Shown here: piece after piece, positions 1 to 10,800 of the stretch
Numbering within the stretch: position 1 is the first letter of the stretch
How the letters are laid out: the number at the start of each line of letters is the position of its first letter
Assembly: GCA_914767715.1 (NCBI GenBank)
Contig: OU612066.1
Span: forward strand, 5,893,001 to 5,957,000
DNA from: Membranipora membranacea
Lineage: Eukaryota; Bryozoa; Gymnolaemata; Cheilostomatida; Membraniporidae
Direction of reading: 5' to 3'
DNA length: 64,000 bases
The notes under the pieces: model-generated
The model's input: the letters and a program-made list of their open reading frames with translations, nothing else
What the model was told of the DNA's origin: nothing
The model's database searches: none
Position numbers and translations under genes: made by a program

Positions 1-43
1 TCATGTCACATTGGACCTGGTTGTTTTGGTTTTTAAAACATCA

Positions 44-62
44 TGACATGACATGACATGAC
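44..62. repeat. ATGAC pentamer tandem repeat
   Basis: About four copies of a five-base unit (ATGAC) in a row. A simple satellite with no visible function. Confidence 0.8.
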
Positions 63-451
63 AACCATCAGCGCGTTTCTTATCTACTTTTAGTGATAGC
101 GTACCTGTTCATAATAAATACAGTCAGCTAGCAGTATGAGATCATACTTTTTGTTGGTTTTATCTCCCCATGATAACTCTTCAGCCTTGCAGTCTCCAGC
201 CTTCATATTTATCGCTGCCTGGTTTTGCTGTATATTATACTGCATCAGAGGCACAAAGTCAGCGAGATCTGTTACAGTAACACTGGCGCTAAAACATACA
301 GAAATTTTATTGTATCTCCTTGATTTCAGTAAATGATTATTATGAGTTTATTTATTTACCAGTACTTCTGAGTCGCGTAAAGCGCGGGCACCCAGTGTAC
401 GGAGCTCGGCTTCTCAAATTAATTGTATCTGTAAGTATTGGCAGCACTTAC

Positions 452-1072
452 CCACAAGCAGCAGCAATAACGCCCACATATCCTGTACCAGACCCTAATT
501 CTACAACTGAGGGCTGATTGGCTTCTGATGGTTTACAATCATTACATCTTCTGATCAGCTCAGATAATCTTTTTAACACTGAAACATAATTTGAAAGTAT
601 TTCTCAAAAGCCAGAAAATAGAGCAGAGAACTAACTGAAGTTCCGTTGGTCAATTATCCTTACTTTCCTACCCCGACAGAAATTTAGCATAGTCACGTAT
701 GAGTATGTCGAAACCCAGGGAAACTCTTGCATTCATTACTGCTTAGACGCTTTCATATTTGATCTAGTACGACACATTTATATATTCTCTTAATTCAAGA
801 GAACGGAAAGAATTATTATTATGTATTATACAATCTCATACCTGTGGATGGTGAGCCAGCCTGGTCTTCTGGGATCGCAATGTTCATCATATGTTCATAA
901 AACTTTGCTAGGACTATCGCAGCATCCCACACAACACACCCGACATCTCCAATCTCAGACTGATATATATTAACTGTTCTATCATCATCAAGATCTGAGC
1001 TCCTTGGATAGAGAGAGCCGGGATCAAAGCTTGGTGCATCGCTGCTCTCTGCCTTAAATGGGAACAACAAAA
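452..1072 (-). CDS. VCPKMT: Protein-lysine N-methyltransferase, METTL21D/VCPKMT-like (partial)
   Basis: A class I S-adenosylmethionine-dependent methyltransferase of the METTL21 group. VCPKMT (METTL21D) trimethylates a lysine of the VCP/p97 ATPase in the cytosol. Two exons are seen, 842-1072 and 452-578, joined in phase 1. The first carries the family signature GCVVWDAAIVL, and the second carries SAM-binding motif I (ELGSGTGYVG). GSGTG rather than GAGTG favours METTL21D over METTL21A, but paralogue assignment is tentative. The exon beginning at 1072 follows a good acceptor (CCTCAG on the minus strand). An in-frame stop lies just upstream with no ATG after it, so the start codon must be in an exon further right that I could not identify. 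The C-terminal catalytic part lies left of the window or in exons I did not find. Confidence 0.72.
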
Positions 1073-2109
1073 CTGAGGCCAATGTAAACTTTTAAAGCCT
1101 TAGAGCGGGATGATCCGGTATGATTGTATATTCTATGATGTCTCATATTTGTGTGTTTTGGGTTTCTAACAATTAATCAGGTAGCGGAGCTCGGCAGACT
1201 CAACAGTTCAATTTAATATTTTGATCATCACGTACTGAGGCAGTCGGTAGATACTGTAAGCAATGACGAGTACCTAGGTTTGTTGTAAGTTAGTGATTGA
1301 GAGCCCAGGGGAGTTGTCATCTAGAAATTGAAGATCCAGCACTTTTACATATAAACATTATTTTAGACGAACAGACCCAAAGAATCCTCTGTAGCCCCGC
1401 CCCCTTTGCCTTTCTATGATCTGCTCAACTTCAAGCTGATTATTATCTAAGAGACTCAGGTATCCAACCAAAACATGACGGAGGCCTAGTTACGAAGTCT
1501 AAACGAGCTAAACAAAATAGGGTTCTTATAGACAGGGAGAAGAAGAATGGAGTTCATTGTTAGAGATATAGCTAGACCCGAGGGCTAGTTATTCTCTTAG
1601 ATCTACACAGATTATAACCCGCAATGGGTGTAATGTACATAATTGTGACGCCAGATTAAGTTTTGAGCCATTAATACACCAAACCTCCATATAAAATTAT
1701 GCTCTATGTGTCTGAATTTTAGTTCTTACTTTCTGTGATTTTTCTTCCATCATCATGTTTCAAAAATTTAGTTTCCTTCTCTTAACAAATGATATTACTT
1801 GATAAACTATAAAAATATTGCATCATTGGTTTATCATTTATAAGTTGAACCAATCAAATCGCATCCTTAAAATAAACTCTACTTGATTGGATGCTAAAAA
1901 TAGATAAAGAAATACCGCCAATGTTTAGAGTACTAATAGCACGTGGTAGAATAAGTCAATCAGTCTTGTTCATGTGCTTGATAGAGGTATTAAAAGCTCT
2001 CACAATCCCCACTGTATCACAACGATAAGAACTTCTCCAGCATCAACTGATTGACTTCAAGAGGAAGCTAATAGAAGAAAACAACATCCAGTCAATTATA
2101 CAATCCACA
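1073..2109. other. Spacer between divergent genes
   Basis: Lies between the minus-strand methyltransferase and the plus-strand UBL-vWA gene, so it should hold the plus-strand promoter and the first exon and promoter of the methyltransferase. A TATA-like TATTAAAAG sits at 1988-1996, about 115 bases before the plus-strand ATG. A CCAAT-box-like CCAATCAAAT lies near 1850 and a related GATTGG near 1885. No coding sequence was recognised. Confidence 0.4.
1988..1996 (+). promoter_or_regulatory. Possible TATA box of the UBL-vWA gene
   Basis: TATTAAAAG lies about 115 bases upstream of the first in-frame ATG at 2110, a spacing compatible with a short 5' UTR. In AT-rich DNA such a match is common, so this is weak evidence. 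Confidence 0.25.
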
Positions 2110-5100
2110 ATGGGAAGGTCTACTGGTACAAAAGAGATTGATTCAATGGGAAGCTGTATCTCTGTGAAGCTTCCAAATGGACAATCATTACCCATCACTC
2201 TTCATAAGTTTGATCAAATATCCAAAGTTTATAAGCTGGTGTCAACAGATACTGGCTCAAGAGAAGAACTCATCAGGATAAAGTTCACAGGCAAGGTCTT
2301 GAAGAAGAATCAGACGGCTTCAAGTCTGGGAATAATAGAGGGAATGGTTCTTAAAGCTGAGGTAAGTTGTACAACATATTGTGATGATGTTTGTTTTGCG
2401 TATAAATCATTTGTCCGTTACTGTATAAAGATGAAGCAGCAGCTGCCGGAATTACGACATATATCATATCCAGTACATTATATATGTGTGCGTATGTACA
2501 AACTTGATGTTCACTGCATCAGCAGAGTTTGTTTTGTACCCCATACCTCATGTTACACTTACTTATCAATGTGCCTCGACTCAACAGCAAGGTTTTTTTA
2601 TTGTAGGTGATCACGGAAAGAGAGCTGGAGATTACTATCAATGTTGAGAATTTAGACCCGACGACAGTCAAATGTTTAAATACTGACACAGTTAAGAGTA
2701 TAACTGATCATTTGATGAAGTTGAAGCTTGTGGACAACAGTCACCCTAAAATCTTTGTGAGTAGCAAAGTTTATATATTGTTTTTATTAATTTTACCATG
2801 GCAAGTGATCAGCTATTTGGGGTATCTGCTCTGTTGCTTTAACCTTGTTTGGTAATAAGCTCAATGGTTTATCAGCTGCTATACCAAATATGATATGATT
2901 AATACCTGATATGAAAACTAATTTTTACGCTCTGACACCTCGGAAGAGTCATTTTATTTTCACAAAAACAAGCTTAACACTTGAGCAGTAAGAATACAAG
3001 ATGTTGCATGCCTCGGGATGCTACTAATCGATCCAATACCAAGCACTCAGACTCCAAACCGATGTGATGGTCATGTACGTGATAGTGATGATTATATTTA
3101 TTAAGTTCGGTACGAGGGAGCTAACTGATCCGACTATAGTACTATGTGATGCAAAGATTGGACATATGGCTACACTTGTTGTCAAACCAGTGCAGTTAAA
3201 AAATTCAGCAGCTGAAGGAAATAATGTGAGTCAGGTATTTCTCAGTCGTGCTTTTTGCTCACATTAGCTTATGGCTATGTTGAAAATAATGAAACAGATC
3301 AGGGGCTTTTGTGATAAATTGTTATTGAATTCTAAAGGTATTAACATAATTATTGATTTTTGAAATCAATAGACGGCATTGCAACCTGATAAAAAAATCT
3401 TCAGATATTTCTACTATTTGTATCTATATATATGCCTTACTGGAGTTTTTAGGATCAGCTCCGGAATTGGGCACAACAATAAACACCAACATCAATTCTT
3501 AATATATCAAGTGACTGCAGTCCACATGAATGTATTTTCATACAAGTTTATTCCAATGTATAACAGATATATGCTTGTATAATCATACATCACCATACCT
3601 TTATTACAGGCCGCCTCTAACACCACTGCAGAGCCTGAAGGAGTTGTACCAGAATTCACAGCCGAGGGTAAAACTGTTGAAGTTGTGTTCTCATTCGACA
3701 CCACTGGGAGCATGTGTAGCATACTCCACCAAGTAAGACTGCTATGGGATGTGATTCCAGCATTAATAAACAGAAACTGAAGCCTCTAACAAAGATTGCT
3801 TCACCTTCATTGTATGCTGAGTGATGTCAACGATAATATTCAATGTAACTCTCCAGGGCCGCAGTATAGAAAAATTGCAGGGGAGGCAAAAATCTGATGC
3901 AGTTCCAAAACATAGCTAGGAGAGGTGCTGCAAACTCCCCAAAGTAGTTTAGGTTATTCAAAAAGCAAAAGGAGATCGCAATAGAGCTGTTTATGATCCC
4001 TTAGAAAGCTAAACAACGGGCCTGCTCTCACACCTAAAGCTACTGCAAGGCAAAATTGATGATGGCATAGAATTTATGGTTGTATATTACTGCTCATTCA
4101 CATCATATCCGTTCATGCTTACAGGTGCGGAGTAATCTGAGAGATTTGATAGATAGATTAATAAGGGATATACCTAACATCAGAGTGGGCTTGATGGCAC
4201 ACGGTGATTACTTGGATCACAGAGTGTATGTAACCAAGTCACATGATCTATCTGCCGACGCTGATAGTCTAAAAAAGTTTGCCATGAATGTTCCATCTAC
4301 ATCTGGTGGTGGGAACGATGGAGAGGTATGGTATATTATTACAGTTATGATTGTGAGAGTAGAATGTTTAACATTAAGGTAACCAAAGAGTCTACAACCA
4401 ACATCTTGCAGCAAATTTATGAAAATGGGAGTTGTCTTTTTTTTTAAGAGTTGGAAAACACCTGTTAATTTACCAGTCTTTGGTGATAATATTCTATCAT
4501 TTTTCATTTGATTACTATATAGCTTTACATTACTTTACATTTTGTTGTTTTATTTTGAACAGAATAATAGAATGGGAGAATTTTCATCTTTTATTTAGGC
4601 ATATGAGCTTATGTTACGCAAGGCACAAGAACTAGATTGGAGTGAAGATTCAGCCAAGGCTCTGGTAGTTATCGGAGATGATGTTCCACATGTACCGTCT
4701 TACACTGATATGGATCTGTACTGGCATACCGAGCTGGATGTCCTCGGTGGTATGGGAATAAAGGTATAGTGATTATTTTGCTTGCCAGTTATTGTTGTGT
4801 GATGCTGGTGAATGTGGTAGCAATTCGCAACTTTGTGATGATAACGCTTATAAAACGTGCACGGCTTTCATTAGTATGTTTGTCAGAGTAGCTCTTTTCA
4901 CTAAGAGACAACATTGTATTGCAACAGCATACTTTACCATCAGACAAATCTGTCAGCTTTTAACATACACAACCCTAGGAGAGTGTGAGCACTAGTCAGA
5001 TTACAATAATCTTCTTATCGTGTGTCACTTAAACATAAAGAGTTGGTGTGATAATCTCCAAGGTTGGTACAATTCTTAAATAGTCATCAGCCTTCCCCAA

Positions 5101-6859
5101 TCGTAGTACACTATTTGTACTCACAACTTTCTGCAACAATGTTTGTGAATGCTGCACAGTATGTATCGAAACCACAACGTCTATATGTGGAGTGGAAACA
5201 ATCATATCATATTTCACAAACTAAAACATCAGCACTGCAGTTCTTATCTGTATAACATTATGATTTATATTTACCAGGTGTACGGTGTACAGGCAGGAAG
5301 TGTGTGTCCAACCGCTCACACATTCTATAAAGAGCTGGCTGATAGGACTAATGGTGCTTATGTACAATTCTCTAACTTCTCTCTTATCAAGGACATGTTT
5401 CTTGCAGGTAAATATTACCTATCATTTATAGGCATGGCATGGCAATGTTATTGCAAATAGGATATTAGGATGGTGAAATCACTAAGGTTTAGTTGTTGTC
5501 CTAATTCAACTGCAGGGTTGGCTGGCGGATGCTTTGTGGGGGTCGTGTGTAGGGGGCATTTGGTGGATGGTGCCTCCCGGTCGCTGGTCGGATTGGGATG
5601 GTCCCAGCTTTGTTCAATCGGGTGGTGGCCACTCTAGTCTCGACCTCGCTGGCGTGACTATCAGACCACGTCGCTGCATTTTTCATCTTAATTTTTAATT
5701 TATTATTTTACTAGAAATTTTCAAGCAGAAACCTAATACAAAAAAAAACTCTTCAACTTAAATCTTGACCAACAGGATATTGCATTCTGACACAAACCTC
5801 GTTCATCGTCTAATACTGTAAACCCTACGCCCTGACTAGCTGACTAAACTAGTGCTTTAAAACTACCAAAATCTAGATATCAAAGTTGTAATGAAGATAC
5901 TATATTCTCATGTGGGTGTTGACAGTTTGCTACAATGAGGCTGGTGAAGAGCAATTAGAGGAATTCATGACAGAAGTTCAGGATGACGGTGCAATGAGCG
6001 AACAGAAAATGAAAATATTTGAGCAACTGAAGGATCAGCAGCAGGCTGTTAAAGAAGACAGAGCTGCTGATATAGTTGATCTTCAGATTGCTTTCGACCC
6101 AAGACAATCACGGGTAAGATTAGATAAATTCTGATATTCCGCAACAAATATCACACAACAGGTTACACCACAATCAACTCTATCGTTCTATTACTCTATG
6201 TGCTCATTCAGTTTCCACTTTTCCAGTCAGACATTTTCTTTTTTTCTACCCAATTTAAAAAAACTGAGAAAATGATATGGTTTCTTATGGGCTTATTTAC
6301 AATAATATTCAGCTGAAGTCATTGGGTAATGAAAACATCAATAGGGAATAAATATTAATTCATTGCCACACAAATATTTGGATTAAAATAGTTCTACCAC
6401 CACTACCTTTGAGAGTGCTGTCAACATATTAACACAGCCTATATTTGAATATCAACCACAACATGGTCTGGTAATTCCATAGTCTATGAGTAATCCTTAC
6501 TAGGAGCCTTTGTGAGTGAGAATGACAAGACAAATTAATTTTATGAAAAAGAAGTTCTGTTTTGCATGAGTAGATGGCTTGCGGCTCATCCTAAGCACAG
6601 AAGTAAATAGTTTCAAGAAGGTTTAAGTTATTTTATTGTATACAATGTTATGATGTTTTAGAATTATGTCAGAACGAGTTGGTTTGACCGATCTATTGAC
6701 AAGGGATCGCCGCTGTGGACGTATGACGGAGAGAAGGATGAGTGGAGTGAATGTATAACAAGAAGCAAGCCTGATACTCCACATTCATATCTACAGCAGC
6801 AGCGCAAGCAGCAGCATCAGAAAAAAAGAGGGCTTGCAAAACTAAACTGTTTTCGATAA
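2110..6859 (+). CDS. Tandem ubiquitin-like domain / von Willebrand A domain protein
   Basis: Nine exons: 2110-2361, 2607-2756, 3106-3225, 3610-3732, 4125-4325, 4599-4763, 5278-5407, 5926-6113, 6662-6859. They encode 508 residues. Residues about 12-84 and 85-165 each read as a ubiquitin-like beta-grasp fold. The first has a FTGKVLKKNQTASSLGI segment like the FAGKQLEDGRTLSDY part of ubiquitin; the second has FFGTRELTDPTI. Neither ends in GG, so they are probably integral, non-conjugated domains. A vWA domain follows (about 195-385) with metal-site motif DTTGS at 204-208, HGDYLD, and SGGGNDGE, as in the vWA domains of alpha-kinase VWKA-type proteins. No kinase domain follows. The tail is Gln/Lys-rich (QQQRKQQHQKKR). 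Six of the eight introns, including those between domains, are phase 0. Function is unknown. A ubiquitin-pathway adaptor is an inference from architecture. Confidence 0.85.
5505..5690. repeat. GC-rich block in a UBL-vWA intron
   Basis: A stretch of about 185 bases, clearly richer in G and C than the surrounding AT-rich intron. The minus strand contains a stretch resembling a shortened tRNA promoter (GTGGTCTGATAGTCACG, then GAGGTCGAGACT). It may be an old SINE relic, but the spacing between the two boxes is too short for a tRNA. No second copy was seen in the window. Confidence 0.25.
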
Positions 6860-7145
6860 CTTACACTGGCATTGTATTACCTACCAGTGATGGTATGCAA
6901 CTATATGGAACATGTATATTATAGTTGAACAAGTACCTTTTTTTTTACAATCAAACATGTATATAATATGATGTAATATTCTCTGACAATTGTAAATAGT
7001 GAGGTTTTAATTTATCTGACGGCAGCTGTTAATCCTTGTCAATGGTCAGACAAATTTAAACCTTCCTGTCACTATCTATAAACAATTTTCAGGTTTTATA
7101 AGAATTATTAGAATGCTTATAGCATTAACAACACTGGGCTTCCCT

Positions 7146-7174
7146 CCATAGACTTAATAATAATAAGTCTATGG
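7146..7174. repeat. Micro-palindrome, CATAGACTTA type
   Basis: Arms CCATAGACTTA and TAAGTCTATGG pair perfectly around a 7-base AT loop. Related sequences occur at 9714-9733, 47784-47825, 48471-48477 (one arm) and 51478-51501. Confidence 0.75.
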
Positions 7175-7523
7175 CCACACCTTATCTCATACTCTCATAA
7201 TATTGATGTCAGATAGATCGTAACCTGATTATATTTTATATATATATATATATAAATATAGTAGATATTTATACCACTGTGGTACATACTCATGTATTCA
7301 TTCCTTATCTATGATATTTTTTATTAAGTAATGACAAGCTTGTTCTATTTTTAAGATTCACGATATTCATACTTTTGTGGAGCCTTTAGCTAAACTATTG
7401 TACTCAAATGAATTTTAACAATACAGCAATGAAATCCCAAATTCATTGAATCAACACATCTATGCAGTTTAATCAATGATATTATTTGCAAGTAAATGGT
7501 CAACGCTGGTATCATGACCTTAA

Positions 7524-7602
7524 CTCTGCTGGTAAAACTCTTCGTTATCACGTATTTTGGTCGCAATTGAGAATTTTGTGATAAAGGGTTTTACCAGCAG
7601 AG
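7524..7602. repeat. Imperfect inverted repeat, CTCTGCTGGTAAAAC ends
   Basis: The ends CTCTGCTGGTAAAACTC and GGGTTTTACCAGCAGAG pair, and further pairing extends inward (GTTATCAC with GTGATAA). Looks like a small terminal-inverted-repeat element. No clear target-site duplication. Confidence 0.55.
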
Positions 7603-7850
7603 GGCAGTGCGTGGGTTAACTTTGAGGTGACCAATCACAAGCGATCAAAAAGCTAGATAATTATGATATGAATGTTTATACAAACTATTATTACGACAGT
7701 CCAGGAAGTATCATAGTATTTATAGTGATTTTATCACCTACTATATATATTATGATATACATATGACGCTTTCATTTATTGTAATTACTAGCCTAAGGAT
7801 TAAGTTGTAGAAAAAAGTTCTCTGATTGTCCAAGTTGATATTCTAAACTG

Positions 7851-10800
7851 ATGGAAAACTTGACCAGGTAAGTTATTACCTATCATATCGTTATAATATA
7901 TAATAGAAGTCGGTTATCTAGGTGGTAGTGGTAGTGGCTGGTTTAATCAGGTGATGTAAAAGCTTCATCTGTCATCTGTCGGTCATCAGACACTGAGTAT
8001 ACTTTATGCCACGGTGTAGATGGGTTGGTCTGGGACAGTAAAGCACAGTGAAAATGTTGTATTATATAGACAATCGACCCCACACTCTGCACTCCTCTCG
8101 TATAACTAATATTGTTTTTGTAGACAGATATTTTGTCAGTCAGATCTACTGGATACGGTTCAGAACGCAGGCACTTATTCTGACTGTAAAACATTTGTGG
8201 ACAAGCCTCTCAAAACTTCACCAGGTCAGCTTTTCTTAAAGTACTGCTCAATCTGGGTGTTGTATGGGGGACTTCCCGCTGACTCTTCGATATAAAGAGT
8301 AGCAGGGTCTCCAGCGGACGTGGGTATAGGGTGCGGTATTAGGACTATGGGTCCCTGTACCAAAGAAAGGATAACTCTCTCCGCATCAAAATTGAATGAT
8401 GGGATCTTTCAGTTAGCATAAGCAATGCTTTACAAAGCCTACTATCACAACTACTCTGCTCAAGATCAACGCTATGTGGTCTTTCGATTAGACAAACTCT
8501 TCCCTTAATCGTTCACTCATAACAATGTAGTTCCATCTATATGTGAGCGATGTGGGAATGAGACCGATAACAGATCTTGCTTGCTCAGCCAGGAACAATT
8601 AGATAATTATTTGGGCATGTTTATAATTAAAAATCCCCTCCCCTGACTACATTGAAATTGACTTTCAAAGGACTTTATTTTCTGACATCATCGACAATAT
8701 TACTTTTACTTATATATTTCATCGACCCTTACCTTCAGTCACATACATTCATCTAGTGTCAGAGTCAGAGTCAGAGTCAGAGTCAGAGTCAGAGTCAGAG
8801 TCAGAGTCAGAGTCAGAGTCAGAGTCAGAGTCAGAGTCAGAGCATAAGGTTGCAGCCAGCTTAAATTATAGAACTCGAAAATATCTAATTTTTATTGATT
8901 GTATCAAAGACAATATAATACCTTAAGATGTTAACTGGTGCCACCACTGATATATTAATGGATTAGGGAAAATATCTGGCTCTCAACTCCCATATAGCCC
9001 TGTTTATAACAAAACAGAGGGTGGGCTGCCCCTAAAGTGGGACGCAAGTTGCCCGGAGTCCTCGTACTGAGAGTGTGATACGATCCTAGTAAACTAAAAT
9101 GCATCCTAGAGGTGAGGCCATGGTGGACCTCCTAATCATAAGTGTGCAGCAAGCTGCCAGAAACTGAAACAGGCACTAATCAGCCATTGGCAGTGACACT
9201 TTGATCTTAGCCAATAGACCGAGAAGCGCAATGAAAGCTGGTTCTTGATCAACTTCCATATAGCAATATCTATGTGTGGTTGCTGGAATGCACTTCTCAT
9301 CTTTGATTTGTCTACAAGTCAAGTAATGAACAGCCGACCCCGTATATACTTTCGACAAGCAGCTTGCCTGAGTTTTCACACAGCTTGCAGATCGACACAA
9401 GTCTCTCGGCACCATAACGCCCGTGCCAAAAATTATTAATATTTTGCCTATAAAAAATAAGTATTTCCCAGTACGGGTGGGGTGACTTAGTTTGAGAATT
9501 CTCAATCTGCATGAGAAAAGAAGTTTACACACAAAATTTATAAGCTTTGTGTCATATCGCAACATTAAATTTTGCCAACACTTACAGGCCAAAACCTATC
9601 GTTATTATTGTCCCTACACATAGCATTGCAATAAATGCGGTTATTCCAGGAAGGCTATCCTTGTATCATGCCACCATAACAACGGATGCTTTGGCTTGAT
9701 ATAAGATGACCTCATAGACTTAATAATATTATGGATGACCTCAAAATTCACATGCAGGTTGCTAAATCATCGGTGTCGACAGTGCTATGAAGAACATGAG
9801 CACTGTGTTGATTGTTGGCTTAGGTGGACAAATGCGATTACCTTAGTGTCCTCAATGGCAACATGCTGATAATTAGTATCGATGAAAACTAAATAATGTG
9901 GTAGTTGGTAGTTTTTAATTATCTGACATCTAAACTTCACAAAACTAGAAGCAGAAGTATGTGAAAACCATAACTTGACTGGCATATATTCTGTGATAGG
10001 GGCAGCCTCCAAGGCCCTGGTGAGGGCAATAGGCTTCGATTAGGAAACAAATGAAACTCATTGCTGGAGAATGGGTAATTATATTATAAACTTTATTTAA
10101 CACCGATCAATGCAAGAAACAATTAAGACCATGAGTTTGAAAGCAACAAAAAAAAACAACAAAAAAAAGAAGAAAATAAGTAGGCCTATCACACATTTTT
10201 GCAGAGGCAGGCTGTAACCTCAGTCTTCATTTTAACTTCAGATAAAATATAGATACAATAGTTTATGGCATATCCTTTTGGGTATGATCCAGTTTTGAAC
10301 CAGCAGTTCCACGAAAATTGTGATAAATACCTCATGAGGTCAGAGGAAAATCAAACCAATCATTATTTTTTTGCTGGCTATGTTTTTGCACTGGATTTGG
10401 TGTAGTAATGTCAGGCCCTGAAATCCCTCTATAAGACAAGCCATTATTAGGGAATTTTACTATCGTTCACAAGCTGGTCTGCTAGTCCCTACTTTGTGTT
10501 ACCAACTGTGGATAGATACGAATACATGGCTGTGAGGCATGTGGGCCAGATGCTCCTAGTTATTGATAGCTCCTAATAAGTTGCATGGACACCAGAGACC
10601 TGAATATTTTTAATTTTAATTACAATTACAACTGGGTGGTTTTATATAAAAGATAATTGAGGATTTGAAACACACTTTAGAATGAAAGACTTCTACTAGA
10701 ATTTGTTTAATGTTTGTTTGTATCAGTTTTCTTTTTTGCCATTTATGTCACATCATGAAAAACATTAGCAATAATGAATTGTTGCTGACAATAAAAGTAT

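Larger units (their letters stand above)
6860..7850. other. Spacer between the UBL-vWA gene and trehalase
   Basis: AT-rich, without coding sequence. It holds a 29-base palindrome (7146-7174), a TA run near 7236-7254 and a 79-base imperfect inverted repeat (7524-7602). It should contain the trehalase promoter, but no convincing core element was seen. Confidence 0.5.

Noticed and set aside
819-1082. Methyltransferase starting at 1082
   Set aside because: The codon there is TTG, not ATG. A good splice acceptor inside the frame (exon starting at 1072) explains the open region better, so the true start is in another exon.
2362-2610. Extension of the UBL exon as a 166-residue protein
   Set aside because: A consensus donor follows GCTGAG at 2361, and the next exon continues the domain in phase. 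The extension is intron read-through.
5501-5686. Open frame on the minus strand in the GC-rich block
   Set aside because: The open frame follows from high GC content. No recognisable domain, and it lies inside an intron of the UBL-vWA gene.
8757-8842. Regularly spaced short repeats resembling a CRISPR array
   Set aside because: The unit is a six-base tandem repeat without spacers, in a eukaryotic intron. It is a microsatellite.
9176-9592. A 138-codon open frame on the minus strand
   Set aside because: No family resemblance, no splice context and biased composition. It overlaps the U2-like fragment inside a trehalase intron, so chance or repeat-derived.
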